Assembly (NCBI GenBank): GCA_018660265.1
Contig: JABJKS010000061.1
Span: forward strand, 95,139-159,138
Source: Rhodospirillaceae bacterium
GTDB taxonomy: Bacteria; Pseudomonadota; Alphaproteobacteria; GCA-2731375
DNA length: 64,000 nucleotides
Direction of reading: 5' to 3'
Under the pieces are notes generated by a model, which was given only the letters and a program-made list of their open reading frames with translations, was not told where the DNA came from and ran no database searches. Each line of letters begins with the position of its first letter. Within the stretch, counting starts at the first letter, position 1. The translations under genes and the position numbers were made by a program. This document shows, piece after piece, positions 36,028 through 45,061 of this stretch.

Positions 36028-36292
36028 CTAGACCACGTTCGTAGAACATAGACCCGTTTGACCGTACTTCCCATCGTCGTGGCTAGGCGAAGGGTGCCGA
36101 TCGTAGTGGGGCTACGGACAAGACCTTCAACGACGCCACGGCGTTGGGAAGCACGGCCTTCGGTGGCGCGTGGAGACCATTCGGATGCGTTATTTTGCTT
36201 GCCCGTAGTCCCACTACGACCGGCGCAATATGCCTACCCGAATGGCCTCCACACACCATCAAACGGATCTATGTTCTACGAATGTGGTCTAG
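36028..36292. mobile_element. 265-bp MITE-like element with cloverleaf inverted repeats
   Basis: The ends are 34-bp inverted repeats (CTAGACCACRTTCGTAGAAC and on, with two mismatches). Inside are two further arms. One is closed by CTTCCCATCGTCGTGGC pairing with GCCACGGCGTTGGGAAG. The other is closed by GGAGACCATTCGG pairing with CCGAATGGCCTCC. The arm tips (CGTAGTGGGGCTACG and CGTAGTCCCACTACG) are near reverse complements of each other and each is a small hairpin. There is no ORF of its own. The CTAG ends suggest TA target duplication as in IS630/Tc1-mariner-type elements (inference). This is the only content of the gap between the terminator and prmA. Confidence 0.8.
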
Positions 36293-37180
36293 TTCCAGGG
36301 TAATCCATTCACCGATCTGCCGCCGCCGTCGCAGGAACAGTCCCTGGTCGCGATAGATGGAACGGACTTGGGCATCCTGTTTCGCCAGCAATCCCGAAAG
36401 CACAACACGGCCACCCGGTGCCAAATGGGCGGCGATGGCGGGGGCCAGGCGTTGCAGGGGGCGGGCCAGGATATTCGCCACAATCAGATCATAGGGCGCG
36501 CGGCTGGACAGTGCCGGATGGGCAAAGCCATCGGCCAGGACGCCTTTGATCCATGGGTGGAGGTGATTGCCGCGGCTGTTTTCGCGGGTTACGGCAACGG
36601 CCCATGGATCGATGTCCGAGGCGACAACAGGAACCCGCCACAATCGCGCCATGGCCAGGGCCAGGACGCCCGCTCCACAGCCTAAATCCAGCGGCCGTTG
36701 AAATTTCCGAACCTTGCCCAGGCGATCCAGGGCCAGCAGGCAGCCATAGGTCGTCTCATGCTTGCCGTTGCCAAAGGCGCGCCCGGCCTCAACTTCCAAT
36801 GCCATTGCGCCCGCCGGCGATTTACCTCGGTCATGGGCACCATGGACAAAGAACCGCCCCGCGTGGACCGGGGGCAGGGCATGCAGGGCATGGGTAACCC
36901 AATCCCGATCGGGCAAAGCCACCAGACTAAGGCCGGGGACCGCCATATCCATGCTGCTGGCCGCCAGGGCGACGCGGGCTTCCAGAACCAGCTGATCTAC
37001 GGGCGGGGCGAATAGAACCTCGATTTTCCAGAGGGCGCCGCCCTCCACTTCGCCGCCTTGAATTTCAAAACTGGAACTGGCCAGGGCTTCCATGCCGGGC
37101 GCTTCGTTCAGGGCTTCGTCGAACGCCGCGATGGCCTGTGGCGGCACCACGACGCAGGCCTGCCAGATTTCGTCTGTCAT
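36269..37180 (-). CDS. prmA: Ribosomal protein L11 methyltransferase
   Basis: A 303-residue S-adenosylmethionine methyltransferase that trimethylates ribosomal protein L11. It has motif I LDLGCGAGVLALAMARL, the acidic SDIDPWAV and the NIL motif in IVANILARPL, as in PrmA. AFGNGKHETTYGCLLAL is the usual G-T-G-x-H-x-T-T loop with changes. The last seven residues (LDHIRRT) and the TAG stop are encoded by the terminal repeat of the MITE-like element, so the original C-terminus has been replaced. The catalytic domain is intact. Confidence 0.9.
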   Translation of the reverse strand: MTDEIWQACVVVPPQAIAAFDEALNEAPGMEALASSSFEIQGGEVEGGALWKIEVLFAPPVDQLVLEARVALAASSMDMAVPGLSLVALPDRDWVTHALHALPPVHAGRFFVHGAHDRGKSPAGAMALEVEAGRAFGNGKHETTYGCLLALDRLGKVRKFQRPLDLGCGAGVLALAMARLWRVPVVASDIDPWAVAVTRENSRGNHLHPWIKGVLADGFAHPALSSRAPYDLIVANILARPLQRLAPAIAAHLAPGGRVVLSGLLAKQDAQVRSIYRDQGLFLRRRRQIGEWITLELDHIRRT

Positions 37181-37256
37181 GCTTCGCGCGCCAACCTAAA
37201 ACTCTGGTCGCACCGTGAAAGGTCAAGGCGGCTAGAACTTCGTCTACTCAAGCGAA

Positions 37257-37349
37257 AGATCTGGATGCCCGTGTCAAGCACGGGCATGACGTCTTGGATA
37301 ATGGTTCGTGAGCTTCCCGTCATTACCGGACTTGATCCGGTAATCCATG
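37257..37349. repeat. Two REP-like palindromes
   Basis: The first, around TGCCCGTGTCAAGCACGGGCA (37265-37285), and the second, around TTACCGGACTTGATCCGGTAA (37323-37343), are inverted repeats with a short CTTGA or TCAAG loop. They are followed and preceded by TGAC/GTCA and CCATG or GGAT. Palindromes of this consensus are very common between genes in alphaproteobacteria (family knowledge). They fill the gap between prmA and uvrD. Confidence 0.8.
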
Positions 37350-37409
37350 TCACCGCACGCTTGGAACTTTGGTGATTGGCCAGGTATGTTGAAATTTGGC
37401 GTTTCCGTA

Positions 37410-39755
37410 TCATGCGGGATCGACAAAACTATCGATGACTTTTTTGGCACCGGCTTTGTCGAATTCTATGGACAACTTGTTGCCCTCAATATCCTCAATC
37501 ATGCCGTAGCCGAATTTTTGATGAAAGACCCGCTCCCCGATTGCATAGTCCGAGACGCCGGGTGCCGTGGTCACGACCTGTTCGGCCTGGCCTTGCAGAT
37601 AGCTGGGCGGCGGAGCACCGGGGCTGGCTTTACGCATGCCCCGTCGGGGTTGGCTATCACCAAAGCTAAAAGCACCCGGCCCGAAAGGCTGGGTCAACGC
37701 CACGGGGACAGGTTCGGCCCCGCCGCTATAAAGGCCGGGCTCTGTCTCCGTCTCGATATGTTCGCTGGGTAATTCTTCGATGAAACGGCTGGGCATGGTC
37801 ATGCGCCATTGCCCGAATACCTGGCGCTGGGCGGCAAAGCTGACGATGGCGCGCTGTCGTGCCCGGGTCAGGCCCACGTAGGCCAGGCGGCGTTCCTCTT
37901 CCAAGGCGGCCAGACCGCTTTCGTCCAAAGCGCGTTGATGGGGGAACAGTTCTTCCTCCCAACCGGGCAGGAACACCGTATCGAACTCCAACCCTTTGGA
38001 GCCATGCAGGGTCAGAATATTAACCGCATCGTCCGCATTGGTCAGATCCGCATCCATGACCAGGCTGACATGTTCCAAAAAACCACCCAGTTTGTCGAAC
38101 GGTTCCAGGGCCACGATCAGTTCTTTCAGGTTTTCCAGCTTGGTCGGCGCTTTTGGATCCTTGCTGGCTTGCCACATGGCCGTGTAACCGCTTTCATCCA
38201 AGATCACTTCCGCCAATTCACCCGGCGGCATGCTGTCCATCAGGCCACGCCAGCGGTCAAAGTCATCCAACAACTTGGTCAGGCTGTTGCGGGCGCGAGC
38301 CTTAAGGTCATCGCCGCTGACCATGATGCGGGCAGTGCGGGTCAGGGGTGTTTCCGTACTACGGGCCGCCTGATGCAACAATTGCACAGTGGCATTACCC
38401 AGGGCCCGCTTCGGTGTGTTGATAATCCGCTCAAAGGCCAAATCATCGTCTGGCTGCGCCAACACCCTTAGGTAGGCCACTGCATCGCGGATCTCCGCCC
38501 GTTCATAAAACCGGGTGCCGCCGATCAGGCGATAGGGCACACCCAGGGTCAGAAACCGTTCCTCAAACTCCCGGGTCTGGAACGAGGCGCGGACCAATAT
38601 GGCCATCTCGTTGAGGGGCTGTTCGTGGCGTTGTAGGTCTTCAACCTGTTCGCCCACTGATCGCGCTTCTTCCGCCCCATCCCAAAGGCCGCGGACCTGG
38701 ACCTTTTCGCCGTCATTCAATTCCGTCCAGAGGGTCTTGCCCAGGCGGTCTTCGTTCTTGGCGATCAGACCGGCGGCGGCACCCAATATATGGGGGGTCG
38801 AGCGGTAGTTGCATTCCAGGCGTACCACCTTGGCACCGGGGAAGTCTTTTTCAAATCGCAGAATGTTGCCGACCTCAGCACCGCGCCAGGAATAGATCGA
38901 TTGATCATCGTCACCGACGCAGCAGATATTGCGATGGCCCTGGGCCAGCAGACGCAACAGCAGATACTGCGAGACGTTGGTGTCTTGATATTCGTCGACC
39001 AGAATATAGCGGAATTGCTTTTGATAAGACGCCAGGACATCCGCGTTCTCGGCAAAGATCGTCAGACAATGCAGCAACAGATCGCCGAAGTCACAGGCGT
39101 TGAGAGTTCTAAGCCGCGCTTGATAGGCCTTGTACAGCACCACGCCCAGGCCATTGGCGAAAGCCTCACCCTCGCCGCCCGGAACCTTTTCCGGGATCAG
39201 GCCGCGATCCTTCCAGCGATCAATCATCGCGGCCAGTTGCCGCGGCGGCCAGCGTTTTGGGTCCAGCTGTTCCGCCTCGATCAATTGTTTCAACAGGCGC
39301 AACTGATCATCCGTATCAAGAATGGTAAAATTGCTTTTCAGGCCGACCAGCTCCGCATGGCGGCGCAACAGGCGCACGCCGATGGCATGAAACGTCCCCA
39401 GCCATAAGCCTTCAACGGCCCTTCCGACCAGGGCGGCGGTCCGCTCTGCCATTTCGTGGGCCGCTTTGTTGGTAAAGGTCACCACCAATAGCTGGCTGGG
39501 AAAGGCCAGATGACGATGCAGGATATTGGCCAGGCGGGTGGTCAGCACCCGGGTCTTGCCGGTGCCCGCCCCGGCGAGGACCAGGACCGGGCCGTCCACG
39601 GCCTCAACCGCACTGCGCTGTTCCGGATTTAGCTGGTCGATATAGTCCGGCCTTGGTGTTGGCGAATTGGAATCAACGACGCCCGCCACCCCATCAGGCT
39701 GGGGCGCGTGTGCGGCGGGGGCCGTCGCGTGTTCTAAATCAAATGGATCGGACAT
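37410..39755 (-). CDS. uvrD: UvrD/PcrA-type DNA helicase
   Basis: A 781-residue superfamily 1 helicase that unwinds DNA 3' to 5' in excision and mismatch repair. It has the Q-motif LNPEQRSAVEAV, Walker A GAGTGKT, Walker B VDEYQDTN, motif III GDDDQSIYSWRGAE, motif V LTLHGSKGLEFDTVFLPG and motif VI EERRLAYVGLTRAR. The C-terminal part (GERVFHQKFGYGMIEDIEGNKL) is the usual Tudor-like RNA-polymerase-binding domain. The start was set at ATG 39755 (MSDPFDLEH), since the 15 residues before it look random. Confidence 0.95.
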   Translation of the reverse strand: MSDPFDLEHATAPAAHAPQPDGVAGVVDSNSPTPRPDYIDQLNPEQRSAVEAVDGPVLVLAGAGTGKTRVLTTRLANILHRHLAFPSQLLVVTFTNKAAHEMAERTAALVGRAVEGLWLGTFHAIGVRLLRRHAELVGLKSNFTILDTDDQLRLLKQLIEAEQLDPKRWPPRQLAAMIDRWKDRGLIPEKVPGGEGEAFANGLGVVLYKAYQARLRTLNACDFGDLLLHCLTIFAENADVLASYQKQFRYILVDEYQDTNVSQYLLLRLLAQGHRNICCVGDDDQSIYSWRGAEVGNILRFEKDFPGAKVVRLECNYRSTPHILGAAAGLIAKNEDRLGKTLWTELNDGEKVQVRGLWDGAEEARSVGEQVEDLQRHEQPLNEMAILVRASFQTREFEERFLTLGVPYRLIGGTRFYERAEIRDAVAYLRVLAQPDDDLAFERIINTPKRALGNATVQLLHQAARSTETPLTRTARIMVSGDDLKARARNSLTKLLDDFDRWRGLMDSMPPGELAEVILDESGYTAMWQASKDPKAPTKLENLKELIVALEPFDKLGGFLEHVSLVMDADLTNADDAVNILTLHGSKGLEFDTVFLPGWEEELFPHQRALDESGLAALEEERRLAYVGLTRARQRAIVSFAAQRQVFGQWRMTMPSRFIEELPSEHIETETEPGLYSGGAEPVPVALTQPFGPGAFSFGDSQPRRGMRKASPGAPPPSYLQGQAEQVVTTAPGVSDYAIGERVFHQKFGYGMIEDIEGNKLSIEFDKAGAKKVIDSFVDPA

Positions 39756-39984
39756 AGTTGAACATATAGACCATCGCGGCGTCTTTTTGCACCCGAACAA
39801 AGCAAGTCGTTGTTCCTACAAGTATGAATCGCTGTTAACCATGCTGCCGTTAGGTTGGACATAGTCGAATCGATTGCAGAAACAAAATAATTACGAAAAA
39901 AACTTTGCGTCGTGCGGCAAGCTGTCGCATATTGCCGCGAAATAAATATCAGGTACCACAAAGGTGCCGATGGGAGGACTATAA

Positions 39985-40065
39985 ATGAATTGGCCGTTAT
40001 CTTCGGCCCTTTGGCCTGGTGTCTGGTGCGCGCGCGCGCCGCTACAATATGAATCCATAACATGA
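39985..40065 (+). CDS. 26-residue leader peptide coupled to livG
   Basis: Too short for the ORF track. It begins MNWPLSSALWPGV with GGGAGGA placed six bases before the ATG, the best ribosome-binding site in the 306-base gap between uvrD and livG. Its TGA overlaps the livG ATG (ATGA). livG itself has no clear site of its own, so its translation probably depends on this ORF. The peptide has three Trp and three Leu but no run of a single regulatory residue. Nothing else was recognised in the gap besides an A/T-rich stretch at 39885-39955 that could hold the promoter. Confidence 0.6.
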   Translation: MNWPLSSALWPGVWCARAPLQYESIT

Positions 40066-40871
40066 ATCAAAGTTCAGCCAACGTGGCGGGGGCCTCATCC
40101 TCCGCTCAACCGTTGTTGCAAGTCAGTGATGTCGCCGTCCATTTTGGCGGCATTATCGCGCTCGACGGTGTAAGTTTCGATGTTCAACAAGGCGCGGTCC
40201 TGGGCTTAATTGGCCCTAATGGTGCTGGTAAGACAACCTTGTTCAACTGCCTCAGCCGCCTTTATATTCCTAATTCCGGCGATATTCGCTTTGCGGGCCA
40301 AACCATTCTGAGTACCGCACCGCACAAGATCGCCGACATTGGCATTGGCCGCACCTTCCAGAATTTGGCTCTGTTTGGCACCATGTCGGTGTTGGACAAC
40401 GTCATGGTCGGCGGTCATTCCCAAAGCAGCAGCGACTTTCTCTCCAATGCCTTGCGCCTGCCTTGGGTCAAGACGGAGGAAGAAGGGCTGGCGGATGCAT
40501 CATGGGAACTGATCGATTATCTTGATCTGATGGATGTGGCCTATACCCCGGTCGCGGATTTACCGTTCGGTACGCAAAAGCGTGTTGAACTGGCCCGCGC
40601 CCTGGCCTCTAAGCCGAAGTTGCTTTTGTTGGATGAACCGGCGGGTGGCTTGAACCATGATGAAGTTGAGGATCTTGGCTCTTTGATCAAACAGATCAGG
40701 GATGACCGGGGCATCACCGTGTTATTGGTAGAACATCACATGAGCCTGGTTATGGCCGTCTCTGATCATGTTGTGGCGATCGATTTCGGCCGTAAGATCG
40801 GCGAAGGTACGCCAAGCGAAGTACAGCAAAACCCGGAAGTTATTCGGGCCTACTTGGGGACCAGCGACTGA
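40062..40871 (+). CDS. livG: Branched-chain amino acid-type ABC transporter ATPase LivG
   Basis: A 269-residue ATPase with Walker A GPNGAGKTTLFNCL, the LivG-type region IGIGRTFQNLALFGTMSVLDNVMVG, Walker B LLLLDEPAGGLNHDE and the switch His in LLVEHHM. The usual LSxGxQ signature is LPFGTQKRVELARAL, as in many LivG proteins. It pairs with LivF on the inner face of the membrane. Start and stop overlap the neighbours (ATGA upstream, TGATG downstream). Confidence 0.93.
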   Translation: MNQSSANVAGASSSAQPLLQVSDVAVHFGGIIALDGVSFDVQQGAVLGLIGPNGAGKTTLFNCLSRLYIPNSGDIRFAGQTILSTAPHKIADIGIGRTFQNLALFGTMSVLDNVMVGGHSQSSSDFLSNALRLPWVKTEEEGLADASWELIDYLDLMDVAYTPVADLPFGTQKRVELARALASKPKLLLLDEPAGGLNHDEVEDLGSLIKQIRDDRGITVLLVEHHMSLVMAVSDHVVAIDFGRKIGEGTPSEVQQNPEVIRAYLGTSD

Positions 40872-41581
40872 TGGCATTCTTAGAAGTAAAAGGCTTGGAA
40901 GCCTTCTATGGTCATACCCAGGCCCTGCATGGCCTGGATTTTGAGCTTGAAGAAGGTGGCATCACCACGATTCTGGGCGCGAACGGTGCGGGTAAAACAA
41001 CAACCCTGCGCTCCATCTGCGGCATGGTACGGAATAATGGCTCTATCACGTTCGATGGCAATTCGCTGATCGGCAAGGCGACGGAAAACATCGTTCGCCT
41101 TGGCATTGCCCACGTACCGGAAGGTCGGGGCACCTTTGTAAGGATCACGACGGAGGAAAACCTTCGTCTCGGTGCCTACACTATTAAGGGTGCCAAGAAT
41201 ATCGCCGATGCCATGGACCGGGTTTACAACTATTTTCCCCGCCTGAAAGAACGGCGTAATCAGCAGGCTGGCACCTTGTCGGGCGGTGAGCAGCAAATGC
41301 TGGCCGTCGGGCGGGCCTTGATGTTGCGGCCGCGCCTGATGTTGTTGGATGAGCCGTCATTCGGTCTGGCACCGTTGATCGTGAAGGAATTGTTCGAAAT
41401 TCTGCGCTCGATCAACAACGATGAAAAGGTTTCCATGCTGTTGGTTGAGCAAAATGCCACTTTGGCATTGAACTTGGCTGACCATGCCTACCTTTTGGAA
41501 ACGGGCCGTGTGGTGATGTCGGGCACGTCGGAGGATATTTCTTCGGACGAGGCTGTGCGGCAATCATACCTAGGTTACTAG
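40871..41581 (+). CDS. livF: Branched-chain amino acid-type ABC transporter ATPase LivF
   Basis: A 236-residue ATPase with Walker A GANGAGKTT, signature LSGGEQQMLAVGRALM and Walker B LMLLDEPSFGL. The short length and AHVPEGRGTFVRITTEENL are typical of LivF. It is coupled to livG by a one-base overlap. Confidence 0.93.
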   Translation: MAFLEVKGLEAFYGHTQALHGLDFELEEGGITTILGANGAGKTTTLRSICGMVRNNGSITFDGNSLIGKATENIVRLGIAHVPEGRGTFVRITTEENLRLGAYTIKGAKNIADAMDRVYNYFPRLKERRNQQAGTLSGGEQQMLAVGRALMLRPRLMLLDEPSFGLAPLIVKELFEILRSINNDEKVSMLLVEQNATLALNLADHAYLLETGRVVMSGTSEDISSDEAVRQSYLGY

Positions 41582-41649
41582 TGTGGTTACTGACCTTTTG
41601 ATGAGGAACCGCCCCGAAAGCGCGGGTTGAGCGGACAGGATTTACGAAG

Positions 41650-42522
41650 ATGGAATATTTTCTCCAACAAACACTTAGCGGCTTAGCCAACGGCGCGATT
41701 TACGCCTGTGTGGCCTTGGCTGTGGTCATGATCTATCAGGCCATTGACCATTTTAACTTTGCCCAGGGCGAGATGGCGATGTTTTCGACCTTCATCGCCT
41801 GGCAGATGATGCAATGGGGCATGCCGTTCTGGCTGGTTTTCCCGGTTTGCGTGGTGATCTCCTTCGCCGGTGGCGTGGTGATCGAACGGGTTATCTTTGG
41901 CCCTATTCACAATGCCCCGGTGCTTAGCCACGTGATCGTGTTTATTGCTTTATTCTCCATCTTCAATTCCCTGGCCGGCTTTATCTGGGAATTCACGATC
42001 AAGCCATTCCCCTCTCCGTTTCCTGAAAAAGATGTTCTTGGCACCAATTTGATTGCCATGCATGAATTGGGAATGATCGGGATTACCTTGGTCATGTTAG
42101 TGATGATCTATTTGTTCTTCCGCTTTACGCCCATCGGTTTGGCGATGCGGGCGGCAGCGGCCAATCCGGTATCTGCCCGGTTGGTGGGCATCTCGGTCAA
42201 ATGGATGCTTTCCTTAGGCTGGGGTCTGGCAGCGGCCATTGGTGCCGTCGCGGGTATGTTGATCGCCCCCATGGTGTATCTGGAGCCGAATATGATGTTG
42301 GGCATCCTGCTGTATGGCTTTGCCGGCGCGGTGGTGGGTGGCTTAACCTCCCCCGGCGGAGCAGTGGCCGGTGGCTTCCTGGTTGGTGTGGCCGAGAATT
42401 TGGCCGGTGCGTATGTGATTGGCAGTGAGTTGAAGTTGACCTTCGCACTTGTCCTGATCGTTGGTGTGTTGTTGTTGCGGCCGGCTGGCCTGTTTGGCCG
42501 GGTCGTCGTGAACAGGGTGTAA
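41650..42522 (+). CDS. livH: Branched-chain amino acid-type ABC transporter permease LivH
   Basis: A 290-residue permease with about eight hydrophobic helices. It opens with LSGLANGAIYACVALAVVMIYQ and has NFAQGEMAMFSTF, both strongly LivH-like, and ends with a GGLTSPGGAVAGGFLVG segment. It forms the channel with LivM, whose gene follows after four bases. Confidence 0.93.
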   Translation: MEYFLQQTLSGLANGAIYACVALAVVMIYQAIDHFNFAQGEMAMFSTFIAWQMMQWGMPFWLVFPVCVVISFAGGVVIERVIFGPIHNAPVLSHVIVFIALFSIFNSLAGFIWEFTIKPFPSPFPEKDVLGTNLIAMHELGMIGITLVMLVMIYLFFRFTPIGLAMRAAAANPVSARLVGISVKWMLSLGWGLAAAIGAVAGMLIAPMVYLEPNMMLGILLYGFAGAVVGGLTSPGGAVAGGFLVGVAENLAGAYVIGSELKLTFALVLIVGVLLLRPAGLFGRVVVNRV

Positions 42523-42526
42523 ACAA

Positions 42527-43588
42527 ATGGTAGCTGACGTAAATACAAGCTCCGCCGGCCGTCGGGCCATTCCGGAGAATCCCGCGAATAACCTTGCAAT
42601 TGCGGGCATTCGATTGCCGGTCTGGAACAAAATCCTCATCGCCATATTGTTGGTGGTCGCGGTTATTGCGCCGTTCTTTCTGGAGGATTTCGACGTTTTT
42701 CAGATGACCTATGCGCTGGTCTTTGCCATGGCAATTTTAGGGCTGAACCTTTTGACCGGCTTTAATGGCCAGTTTTCATTGGGGCATAGCGCGTTCTTCG
42801 GAATTGGTGCCTACACCACGGCCATGATGATGGCCCATTGGGAAGTTGCTTTCTATTGGACCATAATCCCAGCCGGTATCGTTTGTCTGGTTGCGGGTTT
42901 TCTCTTTGGTCTGCCGGCCTTGCGCCTGGAAGGCCTCTATCTGGCTTTGGCCACCTTTGCCTTGGCCACAGCGATGCCGCAGATCCTGAAATACCACGCG
43001 TGGGAAGATTTAACCGGCGGTGTGCAGGGTTTGGATCTGGATAAACCGGAATCGCCCTTCCCCGATACGTTAAGTGACGATCAATATCTGTATTTTATAG
43101 TCCTTGTCGTGGCCATCATATTATTCATATGTGCCTGGAACCTGGTGCGCGGACGGACAGGTCGGGCGATGATCGCCATTCGGGATAATCCAATTGCGGC
43201 CCAGACCATGGGTGTTAACAACGCAGTGTACAAATCCCTGACCTTTGGCGTCAGCGCACTGTATACCGGTATTGCCGGTTCCATGAGTGCCATTATTATC
43301 CAATTTGTTGCGCCTGATAGTTTCACCTTCCTGCTGGCGGTGACCTTCCTGGTCGGCCTTGTGGTTGGCGGTGTTGCTTCCATTCCCGGTGCCATTTTCG
43401 GTGGGTTTTTCGTCCTCCTGATCCCGAATATATCAGAGGCCGTTGCCGATATGACAGGGCGTACAGATGCCAAGGGGCTTTCCTGGGCAGTTTATGGCCT
43501 ATTCCTGATTATCACGGTTTATGTCATGCCTTCAGGTGCTGCGGGGCTTGTTCGTTTGCTGGTCGGGAAATTAGCGCGACGGGGATAG
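42527..43588 (+). CDS. livM: Branched-chain amino acid-type ABC transporter permease LivM
   Basis: A 353-residue permease with about ten helices. LLTGFNGQFSLGHSAFFGIGAY and RDNPIAAQTMGVNN are hallmark LivM segments. It forms a heterodimer with LivH. An intercistronic hairpin (43624-43654, GCCCTG pairing with CAGGGC) lies between it and the first binding-protein gene. Confidence 0.93.
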   Translation: MVADVNTSSAGRRAIPENPANNLAIAGIRLPVWNKILIAILLVVAVIAPFFLEDFDVFQMTYALVFAMAILGLNLLTGFNGQFSLGHSAFFGIGAYTTAMMMAHWEVAFYWTIIPAGIVCLVAGFLFGLPALRLEGLYLALATFALATAMPQILKYHAWEDLTGGVQGLDLDKPESPFPDTLSDDQYLYFIVLVVAIILFICAWNLVRGRTGRAMIAIRDNPIAAQTMGVNNAVYKSLTFGVSALYTGIAGSMSAIIIQFVAPDSFTFLLAVTFLVGLVVGGVASIPGAIFGGFFVLLIPNISEAVADMTGRTDAKGLSWAVYGLFLIITVYVMPSGAAGLVRLLVGKLARRG

Positions 43589-43676
43589 TGCCGGCAGCAA
43601 TAATTTATATCAGTTTAAAAACCGCCCTGGTTGATGTCTGAACCAGTACAGGGCTAATTTGCAGAGGAGAATTACA

Positions 43677-44888
43677 ATGACTAAATTGCGTAAGATCGCA
43701 ATTGCAACAACAACAGCCGCAACATTTTTTGCGGGGACCGCCATGGCAGGAAATGCACCTGGCGTCACGGATACGGAAATCATGATTGGCAACACAACTG
43801 CCTATTCCGGCCCCGCGTCGGTTTACGGCACTATTGCTAAATCCATCAGCGCCTGCTGGGACTGGGTTAACGAGACTGGTGGCATCAATGGCCGTAAGAT
43901 CAAATGGGTCAGCCTGGATGATGCCTACTCGCCGCCCAAGACCAAGGAACAGATCCGCAAATTGGTCGAGCGTGAAAAAGTCGCCTTCACCTTCCAGACC
44001 CTGGGCACGCCGACCAATTCCGCCGTGCACAAATACATGAACAAGAAAAAGGTCCCCCACCTCTTTGTGGCGACCGGTGCCACCAAATGGGGACAGCCTA
44101 AGACGTTCCCATGGACCATGGGTTGGCAGCCTAACTACCAAACGGTCGGGGCCATTTTCGGCAACTACATCCTGCAGAATTACCCGAACGGCAAAGTCGC
44201 GGTGATGTATCAAAATGATGACTACGGCAAAGATTATGTCATCGGCATGAAACGGGCCATGGGCGACAAATACGCCATGCAGGTGGTCAAGGAAGAGACA
44301 TACGAAGTCACCGATCCGACCATTGATAGCCAGATCGTCAGCCTGAAGAACAGCGGCGCGGATGTGTTCGTCAACATCTCCATTCCGAAGTTCGCTGCCC
44401 AGGCGATCAAAAAAATGTACGCCATCGGCTGGAAGCCCGCGCATCTGTTGAACGATGTGGCAGCCTCCATCTCCTCGACCTACAAGCCGGCTGGCATCGA
44501 AAAAGCCAAAGGCATTATTTCGGTGGATTTCTATAAGGATCCCAACGATCCCGAATGGAAAGACGATCCCGATACCAATGCTTGGCGTGCCTGGATGGAT
44601 AAGTACTATCCTGGTGGCGACAAGGCCAACAAGATGAACGCTTATGGCTATGCTGTTTGCCACACTATGATGGCGGTTCTGAAGAATGCCGGCGACGACC
44701 TCAGCCGCGAAAACATCATGAAACAGGCCGCTAGCCTGCATGAAGTGGCGATCCCGATGCTGTTACCCGGTATGTATGCGGACACCAGCCCAACGGATTT
44801 CTATCCGCTTGAGCAGATGCAGATGACCCGTTTCGACGGCACGCGTTCTGTGCGTTTTGGTCCGTTGATCAGCGCCGAGACTGAATAA
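43677..44888 (+). CDS. livK: HAAT-family substrate-binding protein, copy 1
   Basis: A 403-residue periplasmic binding protein of the hydrophobic amino acid transport type, with a Sec signal peptide ending at TAMAG. The segment APGVTDTEIMIGNTTAYSGPASVYG is the usual opening. It delivers ligand to LivHM. The start was moved from 43659 to ATG 43677, with GAGGAG six to ten bases upstream. It is followed by a terminator and then by a second, nearly identical gene. The ligand may be a branched-chain amino acid, amide or another small acid. Confidence 0.9.
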   Translation: MTKLRKIAIATTTAATFFAGTAMAGNAPGVTDTEIMIGNTTAYSGPASVYGTIAKSISACWDWVNETGGINGRKIKWVSLDDAYSPPKTKEQIRKLVEREKVAFTFQTLGTPTNSAVHKYMNKKKVPHLFVATGATKWGQPKTFPWTMGWQPNYQTVGAIFGNYILQNYPNGKVAVMYQNDDYGKDYVIGMKRAMGDKYAMQVVKEETYEVTDPTIDSQIVSLKNSGADVFVNISIPKFAAQAIKKMYAIGWKPAHLLNDVAASISSTYKPAGIEKAKGIISVDFYKDPNDPEWKDDPDTNAWRAWMDKYYPGGDKANKMNAYGYAVCHTMMAVLKNAGDDLSRENIMKQAASLHEVAIPMLLPGMYADTSPTDFYPLEQMQMTRFDGTRSVRFGPLISAETE

Positions 44889-44912
44889 ACACAAAATACA
44901 CTTATCTATTAT

Positions 44913-44946
44913 GGGGCTGCCGGGATAACCGGCGGCCCCTTTTTTT
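44913..44946 (+). terminator. Terminator after binding-protein copy 1
   Basis: A stem GGGGCTGCCGG / CCGGCGGCCCC with one G-T wobble and a five-base loop (GATAA), followed by seven T's. It ends the livGFHMK1 transcript, so copy 2 has its own promoter or is read through. Confidence 0.93.
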
Positions 44947-45061
44947 CATAATAATGCGTCAATATGTCGCATAATGCTTGATGTTATTATGAAAAATGGT
45001 CCAAAATCCTTTGTACCAATGCCATGAATGAGCATTGGAAAAATTGCAGAGGAGGTTTGCA

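Noticed and set aside
43605-44741. 378-residue minus-strand ORF opposite the first binding-protein gene (and its twin at 45314-46285)
   Set aside because: Both are shadows of the duplicated genes. Their similarity to each other only reflects the duplication on the coding strand.
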